NCBI GenBank assembly: GCA_002118135.1
Contig: BDIU01000366.1
Coordinates: 62,001-126,000, forward strand
DNA length: 64,000 bases
Direction of reading: 5' to 3'
Source: Trebouxia sp. TZW2008
Taxonomy: Eukaryota; Chlorophyta; Trebouxiophyceae; Trebouxiales; Trebouxiaceae
Every line of letters starts with the position of its first letter. The stretch's first letter is position 1. The translations under genes were made by a program, and so were the position numbers. Below, piece by piece: positions 11,901 through 23,531 of the stretch. Under the pieces are notes generated by a model. The model ran no database searches. It saw only the letters and a program-made list of their open reading frames with translations, and was not told the origin of the DNA.

Positions 11901-14900
11901 TGCTGGTGATGTACGCTATGATGCATGCTTGCAACATGCTGCTTCACTTTAAGCCTTGTCCATGCTTTGACGGCTGAGTGTACACTGACGCCTTTCAGGC
12001 TGGTCCATGCAAACACTGATACTGGGCATCAAACACGAAATTTCAATTCTATGTACCTGTTGACTGTTTGTTTGATCATCACTTCTCAAAGTCACTGCTT
12101 CTGACCAGAAGGTTTGCTTTCTGCATCCAGAGGAGTTTGCCATTGAGGAAGGGCAGAAGGGCTAAGGTGGGAAGGAAGGACCCGTCAGAGGGCTTTGCTG
12201 ACGTGAAAGCTCCTGTCATGACGCTCACTGGCGTAGACTTTTCTTTTCTTTCTGACCACTTCTGATCCAAATATACATGGTCTGCATGCAGAGGAGTCCA
12301 CCACTGAGGAAGGGTACAAGGGCTAAGGTGGGAGGCAAGGACCCATCAGAGGGCTATGCTGACATGAAGGCTGATCCTGGAATGGTGCTCAACTACAAGC
12401 CTCAGGAGACACCACAGCCTCAGGCGGCAGCAGCTCAGCCAGACCTGCTTGACTTTGATGGGCTGTCTATGGACAGCCCTGCTACTGCCAACGGTGCACA
12501 GGTCAGAATGCTGTTTGTTGTTCTTGCGTTGCAAGCTGCAAAGCTTGCAAGCCTCAACTGGCAGCAGCACAACCAGACCTGCTTGACTTTGATGGCCTGT
12601 CTATGGGCAGCCCTGCTGCTGTCAACACAGCACAGATCAGAGTGCTGTCTGATCTTGCCCCATGATGCAAGCTGCAAACAATTGTATGTAACAGCTGGCA
12701 GCAGCGCAAATGGACCTGCTTGACTTTGATGGGCTGTCTATGCACAGCCCTGCTGCTGCCAATACTGCATAAGTACGAATGGTGTTTGTTGAGCTTGTGA
12801 TGTAAGCTGCAAATGACTCCAAGTTTCAGACCGCAGCAGCACAGCCGGGCCTGCTTGATTTTGATGGGCTGTCCATAGACTGCTGCTGCCAATACTGCAC
12901 AGGTTAGACTACGTAGCATTTTGAATGGGTTCCACGCTCCTCAGAGGTAATTGCTTGTTGAACATGCTTTTCTTGCTAGCTGAGAGACCGCTGGCTGGTC
13001 ATGTCCTACCCGCTTGTTATGCAACGCCTCAAGGCCTCTGTGCATGAATACTCTGCTGGCCCTCAGAAACTGCTTCTCTTGATGTATAGAACAGCATCTT
13101 AGTGCATGGTGTCATTGATGTCTGATGCGTTAGAGCACCTTGCAATTTCTCCACTTTATAGCATTCATGTATTGGATGTTTGCTTTCATCGGCTGAATCA
13201 AATTTTGTAGACTCTCGGTCAAGGATTACAATCAGACGGCACATCAAGAGCCAAAGTCTTGTGGTTGTTGAATGACTGAACAAATTGCTACAGGCAAATG
13301 GTGCGCCATCAAATGCCAGCTACCTGGATCTGTTGGCAGATGCTCCTGGGCCTTCAGCAACAGCCTTTGACAGCAATGACAACAACCAATTTGGCGGACA
13401 GCAGAGCCAGTTTGGTGGACAGCAAGCAGCACCTCAGCAGACTGGGGCTTTTGGCAACCAACAAGGAGGGCAGTTTGGAGGTCAACAGGGGTCTCAATAT
13501 GGACATGGAGGGCAGTTTGGTGCAGCATCTCAGCCTGCAGGCAAGCTCTCTTTCTGCAGCTCAATGACCATGAGCCTCCTGTAGTTCAGTGCTGCACCAT
13601 TGCATTGAGTAATCATGTTACTTTATGGAGCCTGAGACGCTGCAAAGTGTTGACATGTGATATCAAGCCTGCTGCTGCTGGCTGATGTACATCTTTGCAT
13701 GTCTGCTGCATATGGGATGTTGCCCTTCATGATCCAACACAAAAGGGCAATGGGCGCGGCAAACAATGTGTATTTCTTGCTGTCAGAGGTAGTGTTGCTG
13801 AGCAACACAGATCTGCTTCAGCTGTGTTGAGTCTCTGAACAGACGCTTACAGTACACAATCATTACAGCCACAAGAATGAGACAGACTTGCAGGTGGAGT
13901 GGCGATGTATTTCTCCAGGGTCAAATCTCACATAACCTCACACTAGCTCAAATGCAGACTCCTAGTTCCGGACCAGTTATGCTCACAATGATGACAACTT
14001 GTGCAGGCCAGAATCCCTTTGGTGCACCATCTGGTGCTGCCCCAACATCCAACCCCTTTGCCAACTCAGGGGCGGCAGTGGGTCAGGCTGCTTACCATCA
14101 GCAGCCTCAGAGCGGATTTGGTCAACAAGGAGGCTTTGGCCAGCAGCAGTCACAGGGCGGCTTTGGTCAGCAGTCACAGGCTAATTATGCTCAGCAGTCA
14201 CAAGGAGGGTATGGGCAGCAGTCTCAGGGTGGCTACCCTCAGCAGAGCTTTGGGGGTGCCCAGGCAAGCCTTTAAAGTGTGCCTGCATTGATCGCCGCTG
14301 CATGAACATTGTCGGGTGTATTTGTGCTGGGTCGCAAAGGCTGTGCAAACATTCATGCCTGTGTTTGTGCATGCTATTAAGCACGAGGCCAGGTCAGGAT
14401 GAGGGGGGTGGGGGGGGGGGCTTTCAGACAGCTCGTCAGCACAGCAAATGAACGAAGAATGCCATCATTCTGCTGTGATTGTCAGATATTCTTGCCTTGA
14501 TTAAGCGCTTCATGTATCGTATCTTGAGGAACATACCAATCCCCTTTGATGCCAGTGACTTGGCTGCTGAGACGCTGATCACTGCTAAGGGCATAAGACT
14601 CCAGAATGCTCAGACACTGAGCATGCATTCACAGGGTGGGTATGGTCAGGGTCAAAGCATGGCACCCCAGGGCGGCTTTTCATCTCAGAATGGCTCCCCC
14701 TTCAACAGCATGACAGCAGGCACTGGAGGTGCCTCACCCTTGGCTCAGGGCTTTGGTGGGGGTCAGCAGCAGCAGCAAGCGGGAGCCCAGCAGACTCCTC
14801 CTCGTGCACCCACCAGGAAGGAGGCTGCAGCTGTGCATGACCCTTTTGCTGCATTGACAGGTCAGCAAGATCTTGGCATCAGTTGTGATTTTGATACTAG

Positions 14901-17048
14901 CACACAATGCAGCTGTGCATTAACAGTTCGAGTTGGACTGGAGGGTGCAATCCAGTAGCAAACACATGTATGTCCCTGAAGGTCTCGCTGTGTCATGTCA
15001 AGCAGTTGACCGCTTGTAAGAAGGCAGCACTAAGACAATAGTTGCTTTGTCAATCGTCAGCACAAAGAGCATACAAGCTATAGAAATTGTTGATAAGTGC
15101 TGCTTGCAACAAGTTTCAGCAGCATGTGCTTGCTAGCTTGTTCTACAACATGTACCAACTTTCGTTGAAAGCTGATTGCACATGCGTAATGGACTTGTTT
15201 GTGAAAGCTAGTGATCCAGCTGTAGGCTGCAGGCAAAGAGACTCTGGGTTGCTGTTTGTGATGTGTTCATGAAGCCGCGCAGCCCAGAGTCAAAGCGTGC
15301 TTTTCATGCCATACTATCAAGCATCATCTGCTGCAGCAGCAATTGCATCTAGGCATGGTATTCTGAAAACATTGGTATGCCCATTGACTGCACTGCAGCC
15401 AATCTGTCCTCCACGGTGGAGTCCTCTACCTGCTCAGGACATGCTGTTGCCTTTGAGCACTATGGTGGTCTCAAAGGTGACACCATGGCCTAAGCAATAG
15501 AGGACTTCACACCTGTGGACAAAGTGCCTGTGATGCAGCGCCAACGAGCACACTTTCTGTACAACAATCATATCACTGCAGCCAGTTTGTGCTCCCAGGT
15601 AGAGTCTTCCACCTGCCTAGGTCGTGTGTTCCCTCCTGAGCACTGCGGTGGTCAAGAGGGACACCATGACTTGGGCAAAAGGCGATGCTACTGTCAACAA
15701 ACTGGCTGCAATGCAGCACCAAGGGACGCACTCACTGCACAACAACAATCCTGTAGCCAGTTTGTCTTCTGTCAATGATTTGGCTGTAGTGCAGCAACCA
15801 AGGGGCACACTCATGGTACAGCAACAAATGACTGAAGTTAATCCCTCCTGTTGGGGCAAGCACATAAGGGACCCTTGCTAGCCTTCACCTTGGCATGTTC
15901 TACAAGCGTACTATGTGCAGGCAGCTTGTTGCATTTGCACATCAGCGGCTAGGTTCTTCAGCTCGCATGTACTGCCCTTCTGTGAATGCATCATCTGTTG
16001 CCAGTTGCAGGGGCATGCTGCTTTCCTGACTGACTGTCTACCACCTGTTGGCTATGTGTGCAGGACTCCGCAGCAGCAAGGAAGACAACAAGCCCTCCCC
16101 ACCCTTGAGAGCCTCCCCTGCTAACTCCTACACTGCTGGGCAGCCATCCAACATTCAGGTCGGATGTACATACCACTCTATGCAATTGATACTCATGTGG
16201 TAGTTGCCTTTGCTGCAACATTTTTGTGGCTGGAAAGCGTGACTGTTCAGGTGAATGGGCATTTTACAATGCGCCATGCCATGTTCTGTGAGTGCCTCAA
16301 AAATGTAGAACACCTTGCTTCTTGGTTTCTTGTGCAGCGTCAGGGTTCCATTGTGCTGCAAGTAGGGCAGACACACACGAGCTCTTGTTGCTGTACGGGA
16401 GGCTGCGTGCATGTACGCTGTGCAAGTCTACAGTATATACTGCTACGATCAGAGTTTCATACGTACCCTGTCCCATGTTGGTGGTACAACTGCTGCATTC
16501 ATAGGGTGTCAATGAGCATGCTGTGCAAGTCTGAAGCAGGAGCTATCCAAAGTTATGTGTATGTCATCATATGGCACCCCAGTTAATGTGTATATCTACA
16601 CAATTTGTCAGCAACAACATGAAATGCTGATTGGTTTGATGCAGGGTGGGCCTAGCAACCTGTCCCCAGCAGCAGGTGGGGGCATTGGGCGTGGGGGTAC
16701 ACCTGTGGTGGGTGGGTACCAAGGGGCTCCTGGTGCCAGCCCTGCCCCATTCTCAGGCTACGGTCCTGGCACAGGTAAAACAACATGCCTGCACTTGTTG
16801 AAGTCAGCTGGAAATTAGCAGCAGATTTCTTGTACTGTGGCCAATTGGCTAGGCATCCACAATATGCACTGTGCTTCAGGATGCATTGGTCATATTATGT
16901 ATTGAATCTGCTGCTGCTGCTGAATGAGTGCATTGTATTGACTGTAGGTAACGCCACGGTCCAGGTTGGTCCAGCAGCCCAGAAGGTTCAGCAGGACAAT
17001 GCATTCCACAACTCCTTTGCACAGGATAACGGCAACAGCCTGCTGTGA
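8963..17048 (+). CDS. ANTH-domain clathrin assembly protein (AP180/CALM type)
   Basis: Endocytic adaptor that binds PI(4,5)P2 through an N-terminal ANTH domain and recruits clathrin, AP-2 and EH-domain proteins. The ANTH part starts at 8963 (MATSTLSTADKTRQAARQ) and includes AVVKSTAAQFHVVPKEKHVR (9204-9269), the lipid-binding K...KxKH motif, then TALKTLMVVHRLMRESNI (9815-), RFEFSEWVRAYGKYLDEQ (10209-) and a helical exon at about 11250-11580. The tail is low in complexity: a clathrin box LLDFD (12445), Gln/Gly-rich FGGQQ/FGQQ repeats (13390-13550, 14100-14265), two NPF motifs for EH domains (about 14010 and 14055) and a DPF motif for the AP-2 ear (about 14840). It ends at NSLL and TGA 17046-17048. 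Exon 1 is 8963-9082 and exon 2 is 9198-9270. Some tail exon borders are uncertain because of the tandem copies at 12128-12905. Confidence 0.88.
12128..12375 (+). repeat. Duplicated exon start in the ANTH gene
   Basis: The acceptor side of a tail exon occurs twice, at about 12128-12215 and 12291-12375. Both begin GCA(T)..AG/AGGAGT and encode close versions of RAKVGGKDPSEGYADMKA (upstream copy RAKVGRKDPSEGFADVKA). Spacing is about 163 bp. Either acceptor could be used. Confidence 0.8.
12418..12905 (+). repeat. Four tandem copies of the clathrin-box exon edge
   Basis: A unit of about 135 bp is repeated four times, with the LLDFD codons beginning at 12445, 12579, 12716 and 12851. Each unit contains the exon end AAQPDLLDFDGLSMDSPA plus following intron. 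Copies 1 and 4 keep a donor (CACAG/GT); copies 2 and 3 have lost theirs. Copy 4 has a short internal deletion. Confidence 0.9.
15390..15860 (+). repeat. Intronic tandem repeat in the ANTH gene
   Basis: About 180 bp units containing GCAGCCAGTTTGTGCTCCC, a GAGCACTGCGGTGGTC segment and a GACACCATG segment recur two to three times with substitutions and a shortened last copy. They lie in a long intron between tail exons (about 14860-16640). Unlike the other arrays, no exon edge was recognised in the unit. Confidence 0.65.
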
Positions 17049-17776
17049 AGCAGGCAGCAAGGGCATTAGAGTTTGTCAAGGAAGCGCTCTGTTGACAAGG
17101 CAACAGGAAGGCGGGTCTCCCTGGCAGCCTTGAGTCGTTCTCATGGTGACTGTAATCAAGTTGTGTTCTGAGCCAACTTCTGAGATACAAACGCTCATGA
17201 CCATGTTGAAAAAATGTACACCTCAGGGCTGCTGCAAAGCTTTCCTAGCTCAAGTACAGTCCAGCACAATACACCAGCAAAATTACAACTTTAAGTTGGC
17301 TTTCCTCAATGTCTGGATCCAATTGCGCAGCTGTGCGACAGAAACCACAATATTGGCAAGCTTGCTCATTAACCGGTTACCGCAGCCTGCGCTCTATAAA
17401 CACCGTCCACAGGTGGAGCGAAGCCTTGCTCTGAGCTAACAGGGCTGACTTGGGAGCAGGGTGATCAACGTGCGGGATCGAGATGGCGTATATGGTCGAG
17501 GCTGCAATTTGAGCAACATCTGTAGCGACAACAGCGGAACCGCTTTGAGCGTGTCTGATGTTGTTGCGTGAAGAAGAAGACATCCATCACTTGATGGCGC
17601 AGAGCTGCTGATTCGGCTGCGACTCAAACTGTCGCACGACGTACCAGCTTTGAAATTTCGTACTCGCTACAGCGCTGCACCGCAACGTCTGCAAAACCTT
17701 CTAGTCCAGCGAGCCTGCAGGACTTATTTACTCTGCCTCCTCGACTGCGTCGCTTGGCACAAAAGTTCAGTTTAGC
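17049..17776. other. Intergenic region, ANTH gene to coiled-coil gene A
   Basis: Should hold the 3' untranslated region of the ANTH gene and the promoter and 5' leader of the next gene. The last 350 bp are richer in CpG, like the other promoter regions here. No coding exon seen. Confidence 0.45.
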
Positions 17777-20700
17777 ATGGCCGATGACACAGGCAAAAGA
17801 GGTCTGGGACAGAAACTGAAGGAGAAGCTTCACATCGGTCACAGCCACAAGAATTCAGCAACTTCTGACGACACCACATACGGCACTTCAGGACAGGCAA
17901 GACTGCTTATGTTTGCAAATGCTAGCAATCCAAGCTGTCAATTGCAAAAGACAGTTGTTTTAGGATTTCGTGCGACGCAACAGACATCGGTGGAAGCATT
18001 AGGCATATAGATCCTGTGCCTTATGGCAGTGCGTTACAGGCCCGTGACAGCAGGTTGTTCAAATCTTCCAGCGAACCAACATGCAGGTTTGTTACGTTCA
18101 GGGCTCTCTAGGCCAGCACTCCCCCGCGGCCTCGACCGGGAGCGATGTGACGCCTCGCAGAAACACAAACGACACTGCGACTACCGGCACTAACAATTCA
18201 GGCGTCCAGTCTGCAGCTGGAACCGGGGCAGCAGGATCAGCTGCAACCGGTGCGGCAGGCTCGACAGCCTCTCGTCCCGCAACTGGCACGGCAACATCGT
18301 CAAACACAGGCACACCTCGCGACGCTGTGACTTCACAGAACACCCCAACAGGTGAGGCAGGTGTGAGTCGACACTCTCCGTCTGCTAATGAGCCAGCTGG
18401 TTTTGACACCTGTAACCTCTTACAAACAAGCTGTCAATGCAGGTGTCAGCAAGAACACAGGATCTCACAGATCTGTGACAGGTGATGGCTGTCCCGAACA
18501 TGATTTTGTTTGTCCTCAGCTTTTGCTTCTTTGCAGTCTTGACAATGCGTATGTGGCTTCACAGGTAGCGACTCGCATGGCCTAGAGGAATCACGTGAGC
18601 GCAAGCATGTTGAGGCTGACTCTGTTGAAAGAGGGTACCAAGAGAGCTTCACTGCTGGCCCTGAGTTCAACCGTGCTGCTGAGTATGCACGCAAGGCTGC
18701 TGAAGAGTCTGCTTCAGCTAATGCTGAGAGCAAGGAGGCTTACAAGAGGTGACCACAACATCAATTTCTGTTCCTTGCTGCTGGCAAGTCTGTGATCATA
18801 ACAATTGCTGCCAACATTTGTGACAGCAGGTAACAATTTCGTGGTCAGGGTGATCTAAGCTATGACATGCTGGCTTGCAGGGCAGAGGAGGCCAAGTACT
18901 ACAGGAAGGAAGCTGAGGAGGCTGAGCTCAAGCTATCAGAGGCTCGCAACAAGCTACTGTAAGTTCTATTGTCCTGGCTGCTCAGCATGCCAATCAGCAA
19001 TCAGCTCAATAGTGCAGACTGACATGACTGGTGATCATTATTTTGCTTACCCCAGCTTGATGTCAAGCATGCCTGTGCAGTACAGCTTTGTCTGCATGTG
19101 AGCTGGCAGTGCATTGGCCAGCAGTATTGTGAACTGAATCTGTTTTGTGTTTCAGGGCTGTCCAGACCAATGTTCCAAATGTGGGTGCTGTGGAGCAGCA
19201 GACAGAAATGGCTGAGTCAATGGTGTCCAGGAATGCTGCTTTGGCAGAGGAAGCCATCAAGTGAGTACTGTTGCATGTCAGGCATTTGCGTGTTTCAGTT
19301 CCGGCTAACTGCATGCCATCTCTTGTCTTATGTCAACCACCTCTATGCTGGTCTGCTTGCGATTAGTCATGCATGTCAGTGCTGTTACCGTTTGCATTGG
19401 GATGTGTGCAGCTGCTGCATTCTGAGCAGGAAAATTACTCATTGCAGTGTCACTGGCTGTTCGGCAACTTTTGTGTTGCATCAATCATGTTTGCGTTGGC
19501 ATCACACAGCCAACTCTCCCCGGACCTGCACACCAGTCCAATTGCTGCTTGCATCAGAGCGTGTGCACTGGATTCCACAGTGCTGACATGCCATGCTGGT
19601 GACTACAGGGCAGCTGAGTTGACAGCAGCAGAGGCCCGCCGCAAGTATGAGGCTGCAAAGCTGGCAGCTGATGAGGCTGAGCGTGCACGCTTGGCTGCTG
19701 AGGGTCTGAGCCAGGAAGCTCAAGCTCGTGAGTGGTCGAATTTTGCAACACTAATTTGTGTGAACAGTGTTTGACACGACTCATGCACTTTTGCATGTGA
19801 CCTGTGCATGAGCTTCCAGCGTGCTGATGTGTTCAGTTGTGGCTTTGTGGTTTGCTGCCCTTGGCAGCATCATCTTATTTCTCTTGTTCTGGCTGTGTGG
19901 CTTTTTCACTTGTGCAATGACTTTGAGATTATAGCCACTTCTTCTACATGGTGTTCAAATTAGAATTTCTTGCATGCTGATGTTACAGTCAGGTCAGTTG
20001 ATCAGGGCACAGATCACGTTGTGCATCCAGCCACAATTAGAGATGGACCTGCTATACTGTTGGCATTCATTACAAAGCGTTTCACATATGCTGCTATGAC
20101 AACTATAGCTGCAACGCAGGTCGTGCTGGCTTGCTGGGAGCTGACGAGGCCATTGCCAGGCTCAGGGAAGAAGCTCGCCTCCTGCGTGAGCGCGCTGCTG
20201 AAGCAAGGTCCCGCCTGCAGTCCACTCACGTAAGCAACTAAAATAACCGTGCCGCAGCTTTGCTCCTCATCTTAAGCGGTATTGCCATGCTGTGTCTGTT
20301 CCATTCATCGACCTGCATTGCATCTACAGGACTGACGCAGCTTGCATGCAACTGATAACCATTTGCCTGAGACCTTGCAACCACCGCTTCATAAGCTTCC
20401 TTGCTCAGCTTGTGCATTGCAAGGGAGAGAAGTCTATGACGTCAGGCATCACATCAAAAGCCTGCATGAGTAGAGGCAGTGTGAATCACGTATTGCAGAA
20501 CTGACCTGCGTGCAATGTGCTGCAGAGCGAGTTGGTGACAGCTCAGGCTGCTGCTGAGGAGAAGGCAAGGGAGCTGGCAGTGGCCAATGGCATTGTTGCT
20601 GAGAAGACTCGCCAGTATGCTGAGGTTCAGAGGTTGGCCACAGAGTCAGAGCAGCAGGCTGCAGCCATTGAAGACAAGGTCAGGTTGCAGATGCTTGAGA

Positions 20701-22945
20701 CCAAGTCTGAGAGGTGAAGCTCCAACTTTGTACATGCCCAGCTTGATCGATATGACTTGTGACGTAACATAAAGTTGTCTTGTGACGTCCACTGCATGGT
20801 GCTGAGAGCATCCTGCATTGACATTAGTCTGTTTTACCCCTGTCATCATATTGCTTACATGGCAGTCAACATCAGCAAAACGTATGTGTCATGTTCACCA
20901 CATGTTACCACGAACTGCCTCTCCATATCCAGTCTTTCCTGTTCTGTAGGGAAAGCCTGAAGGACATTGAGGTGCGCTTGCTGGCAGCTGAGGAGGCAGC
21001 CCGTGAGGCCAAGGATGCCGTGGTGGGCCAAGCTGACATTGCCAAGTTGGAGCGTGAGAGAGCCCTGGCTGCTCGTGCTGAGGCTGAGCAGGCCAACAAG
21101 AACCTGGACTCTGCTAGGTAGGCTTCGCCAGCGTATCTGCAGTGCCGATACTGCTTTAGCTCTTCCCGCCGTCATGTAGCTGTAGACTAGCACAGCTTGG
21201 CGCGCTACTGCTGTATATGGGCTGCCCACTGCTTTGCAAGCTCTGGCAGATGTGTGGGCTCTTTGTTGTTACTTGCTGCCATTGTTGTGAACTGCCAGAC
21301 TGCACAACCTGTCCTGTGTCAGTCGATCATTGTTGCTTCGTCTGAAGAGCGGTAAAGGGACGCCACAGTCTATCTGAGGCCTCTCAAACACGCCTATTGG
21401 CGTAGACTTTTTCTTTTCATGCTTTGCCTTAAGCCCTTTGCATGCAGCTGCTGCACAAAGTCAGTGCCTATAGAAACAGTGGCAGCAGTTCCTCACTTCA
21501 ATGAACTGTCTGCAGGCATCTGGCTGCCCTGAAGCAGCGGGAGTTGGAGAATGCCCGCGTGACTGCTGAGGAGATGGAGAAGCAGATGGCACCCCTCAGG
21601 TATAGCAAAATGCTGTGCCTGTTCTAGCTTGTTTTGTACACTTCTGTCCTGCACATTCACTGTAAGTTGTTCTTTACAGCAGTGTGTGCTTCACCATCCT
21701 GTGAGCATTTGTTGTCCTGCATGAACTCTTTTGCACTATGTTTTTTTGTTCGATGAATCTACATTTGACAATGTTGTGCAGTACATGCAATCTGCTACGC
21801 ATACCTGCAGGGCAAGTTTGACTGAGTACCAGAAGACTTCTGAGACCAAGTATGCCTCAGCTGAGAGCAGTGCTCGTGAGTGGGCTGAGGTGACTGCCAG
21901 GGCCAACATGCACAAGGGCAAGTGGTCTGAGTACTGGGCGGAGGCCAAGGCAGCTGGTGACATGGGCAACCAGAAGGTGACTGGATTTCGCTCATGAGCT
22001 GTCTTCTGTAAGCGCTGCTGCTGAAGTCCGCTGGACTCATTTCTGACACAGATCTCCAAAATTCTTGTTCTCATTGCCTCTGTTATCCAAGCAGCAGTGT
22101 GCCTGCACGTACCCTGCATGCTCAAACACTTAGCAATTGCCCATGCAGGTGCCAATGTCCGGCATACTGCCCACGCTTGCTTGCATCTGTGTGTGCTGCA
22201 GTTAGATGCCTACATATGCGCATTATAATGGCTCAACTGAAATCGCATGCATATTCACTTGTCATCTCTATGCAGGCCAACATCAAGTATGAGGAAATGC
22301 GTGAGAAGGCAGGCGAGGCTGTGCCCGAGGGCATCAAGGAGATGATTCACAACCATGGCAGTGATGTCAATGCTGAGGTACAGCAGCCAACATTTTCAAG
22401 CATTCTGCATGAACAAAAATGCAACAGTCCAAGATCTTCTCAACCATTCACATGCGTGTCTGTCTGCACTTGTGCATGCGAGCATACATGGCTTCTGCGT
22501 CCAAAAAGACCTGCACAAACCATTGCTGTATTGTGACACTGTCCACTTTCTTTGGTGTGCCATGGTCTGACTTGCTTGTTTCTGGCTGCAGCACTCCTCC
22601 AAGGCCACCTCACAACACCATGATGCAGCCAAGGAGACCGGCCCTAACGCTGACATTGGTAAGGTTGAGGGCATCTACGAGGGTGGCAGGTCTGAGAACC
22701 AGGGAACAAATCTGTTGGACAAGACCCGTGACAGTGCATATGACAAGATGGGCGGCGGCGGCCACGGCACTTCTGGTCAGACTGGCAACAACAGTCTGAC
22801 TGGCAATAGGACTCAGACTGGCAACAACCAGATCGGGTCAACTGGTCAGACAGGCACCAATCAGGTTGGAACTGCTGGATCAGCTGGCACCAACCAGAGT
22901 GGGTACACTGGTGCAGGCCAGGGCAACCAGGGGTCTTCCTACTAG
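17777..22945 (+). CDS. Coiled-coil protein A with dehydrin-like N-terminus and Gly/Thr/Asn-rich tail
   Basis: No named family recognised. About 13 exons, the first four at 17777-17896, 18102-18351, 18565-18748 and 18881-18958, the last about 22592-22945. The N-terminus GKRGLGQKLKEKLHIGHSHK resembles a dehydrin K-segment. A Thr/Ala/Gly-rich linker follows. The centre (18565-22380) is long charged Ala/Glu/Arg coiled coil, for example RAAEYARKAAEESASANAES, with LEA-like composition. Near its end is a Trp/Tyr block (SSAREWAEVTARANMHKGKW then SEYWAEA) shared with gene B. The tail (22592-22945) is low in complexity with repeated TGQTGTNQ-type units. The first intron has a GC donor (GGACAG/GCAAGA). 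Desiccation or stress protection, or a cytoskeletal or membrane scaffold, are possible roles; none is shown. Related genes lie at 23532 and, in reverse, at 57988. Confidence 0.75.
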
Positions 22946-23531
22946 ATCAGTCAGTGTCAAATGCACTACATGTGTTGCCATGCATTATGCAAGTCTACAT
23001 TGCGGACTCAGTCTGGTTGGTACTGCGTGTGATTCTTCCAATATCGGACAGCATTACATACTTGGCACATGGATTTCTGGCGCAGTTTAGTTATTTAGCT
23101 GCGGCAGCACTGCATCTGTGCATGTATAGTAGACAATGCAAGCTGATTGAAGCTGTTATGTCACTGGTCGAGGGGAGCGATATGCTGGTCTAGATCCGAT
23201 CTGATGATCATGGACATTGGTGGGTGATCATGACACGAGATTGTTATCATAATTATGCTCAATCACAAGCGTTGCATCCTTTGGTTGTGGTGCCAAAGTT
23301 TAGATTGATTGCAAGCTTCAGCAATGCAGTTCAAGCTGGACAAAGCAGTTATGACTGAGCCAGCAGGCTCACAAGGAAGGTAGCCAAAATAGGCACAGGG
23401 TTAGACTCGCAGTTGATCGTACATGTGCTGTACCATCCTGACTGAATCCTGGACGTAGCGCACGGCGCTCTGCTTGTAGAAACTGAGAGACAGCGCACAG
23501 GCGGGACGTGGTTCGGTCTGTGCAGCGCTGC
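22946..23531. other. Intergenic region between coiled-coil genes A and B
   Basis: Holds the 3' end of gene A and the promoter of gene B, both on the plus strand. No exon, RNA gene or repeat recognised. Confidence 0.4.

Noticed and set aside
12554..12919. Minus-strand open frames across the clathrin-box array
   Set aside because: They are the antisense of the repeated plus-strand exon edge; the repeat itself keeps the frame open.
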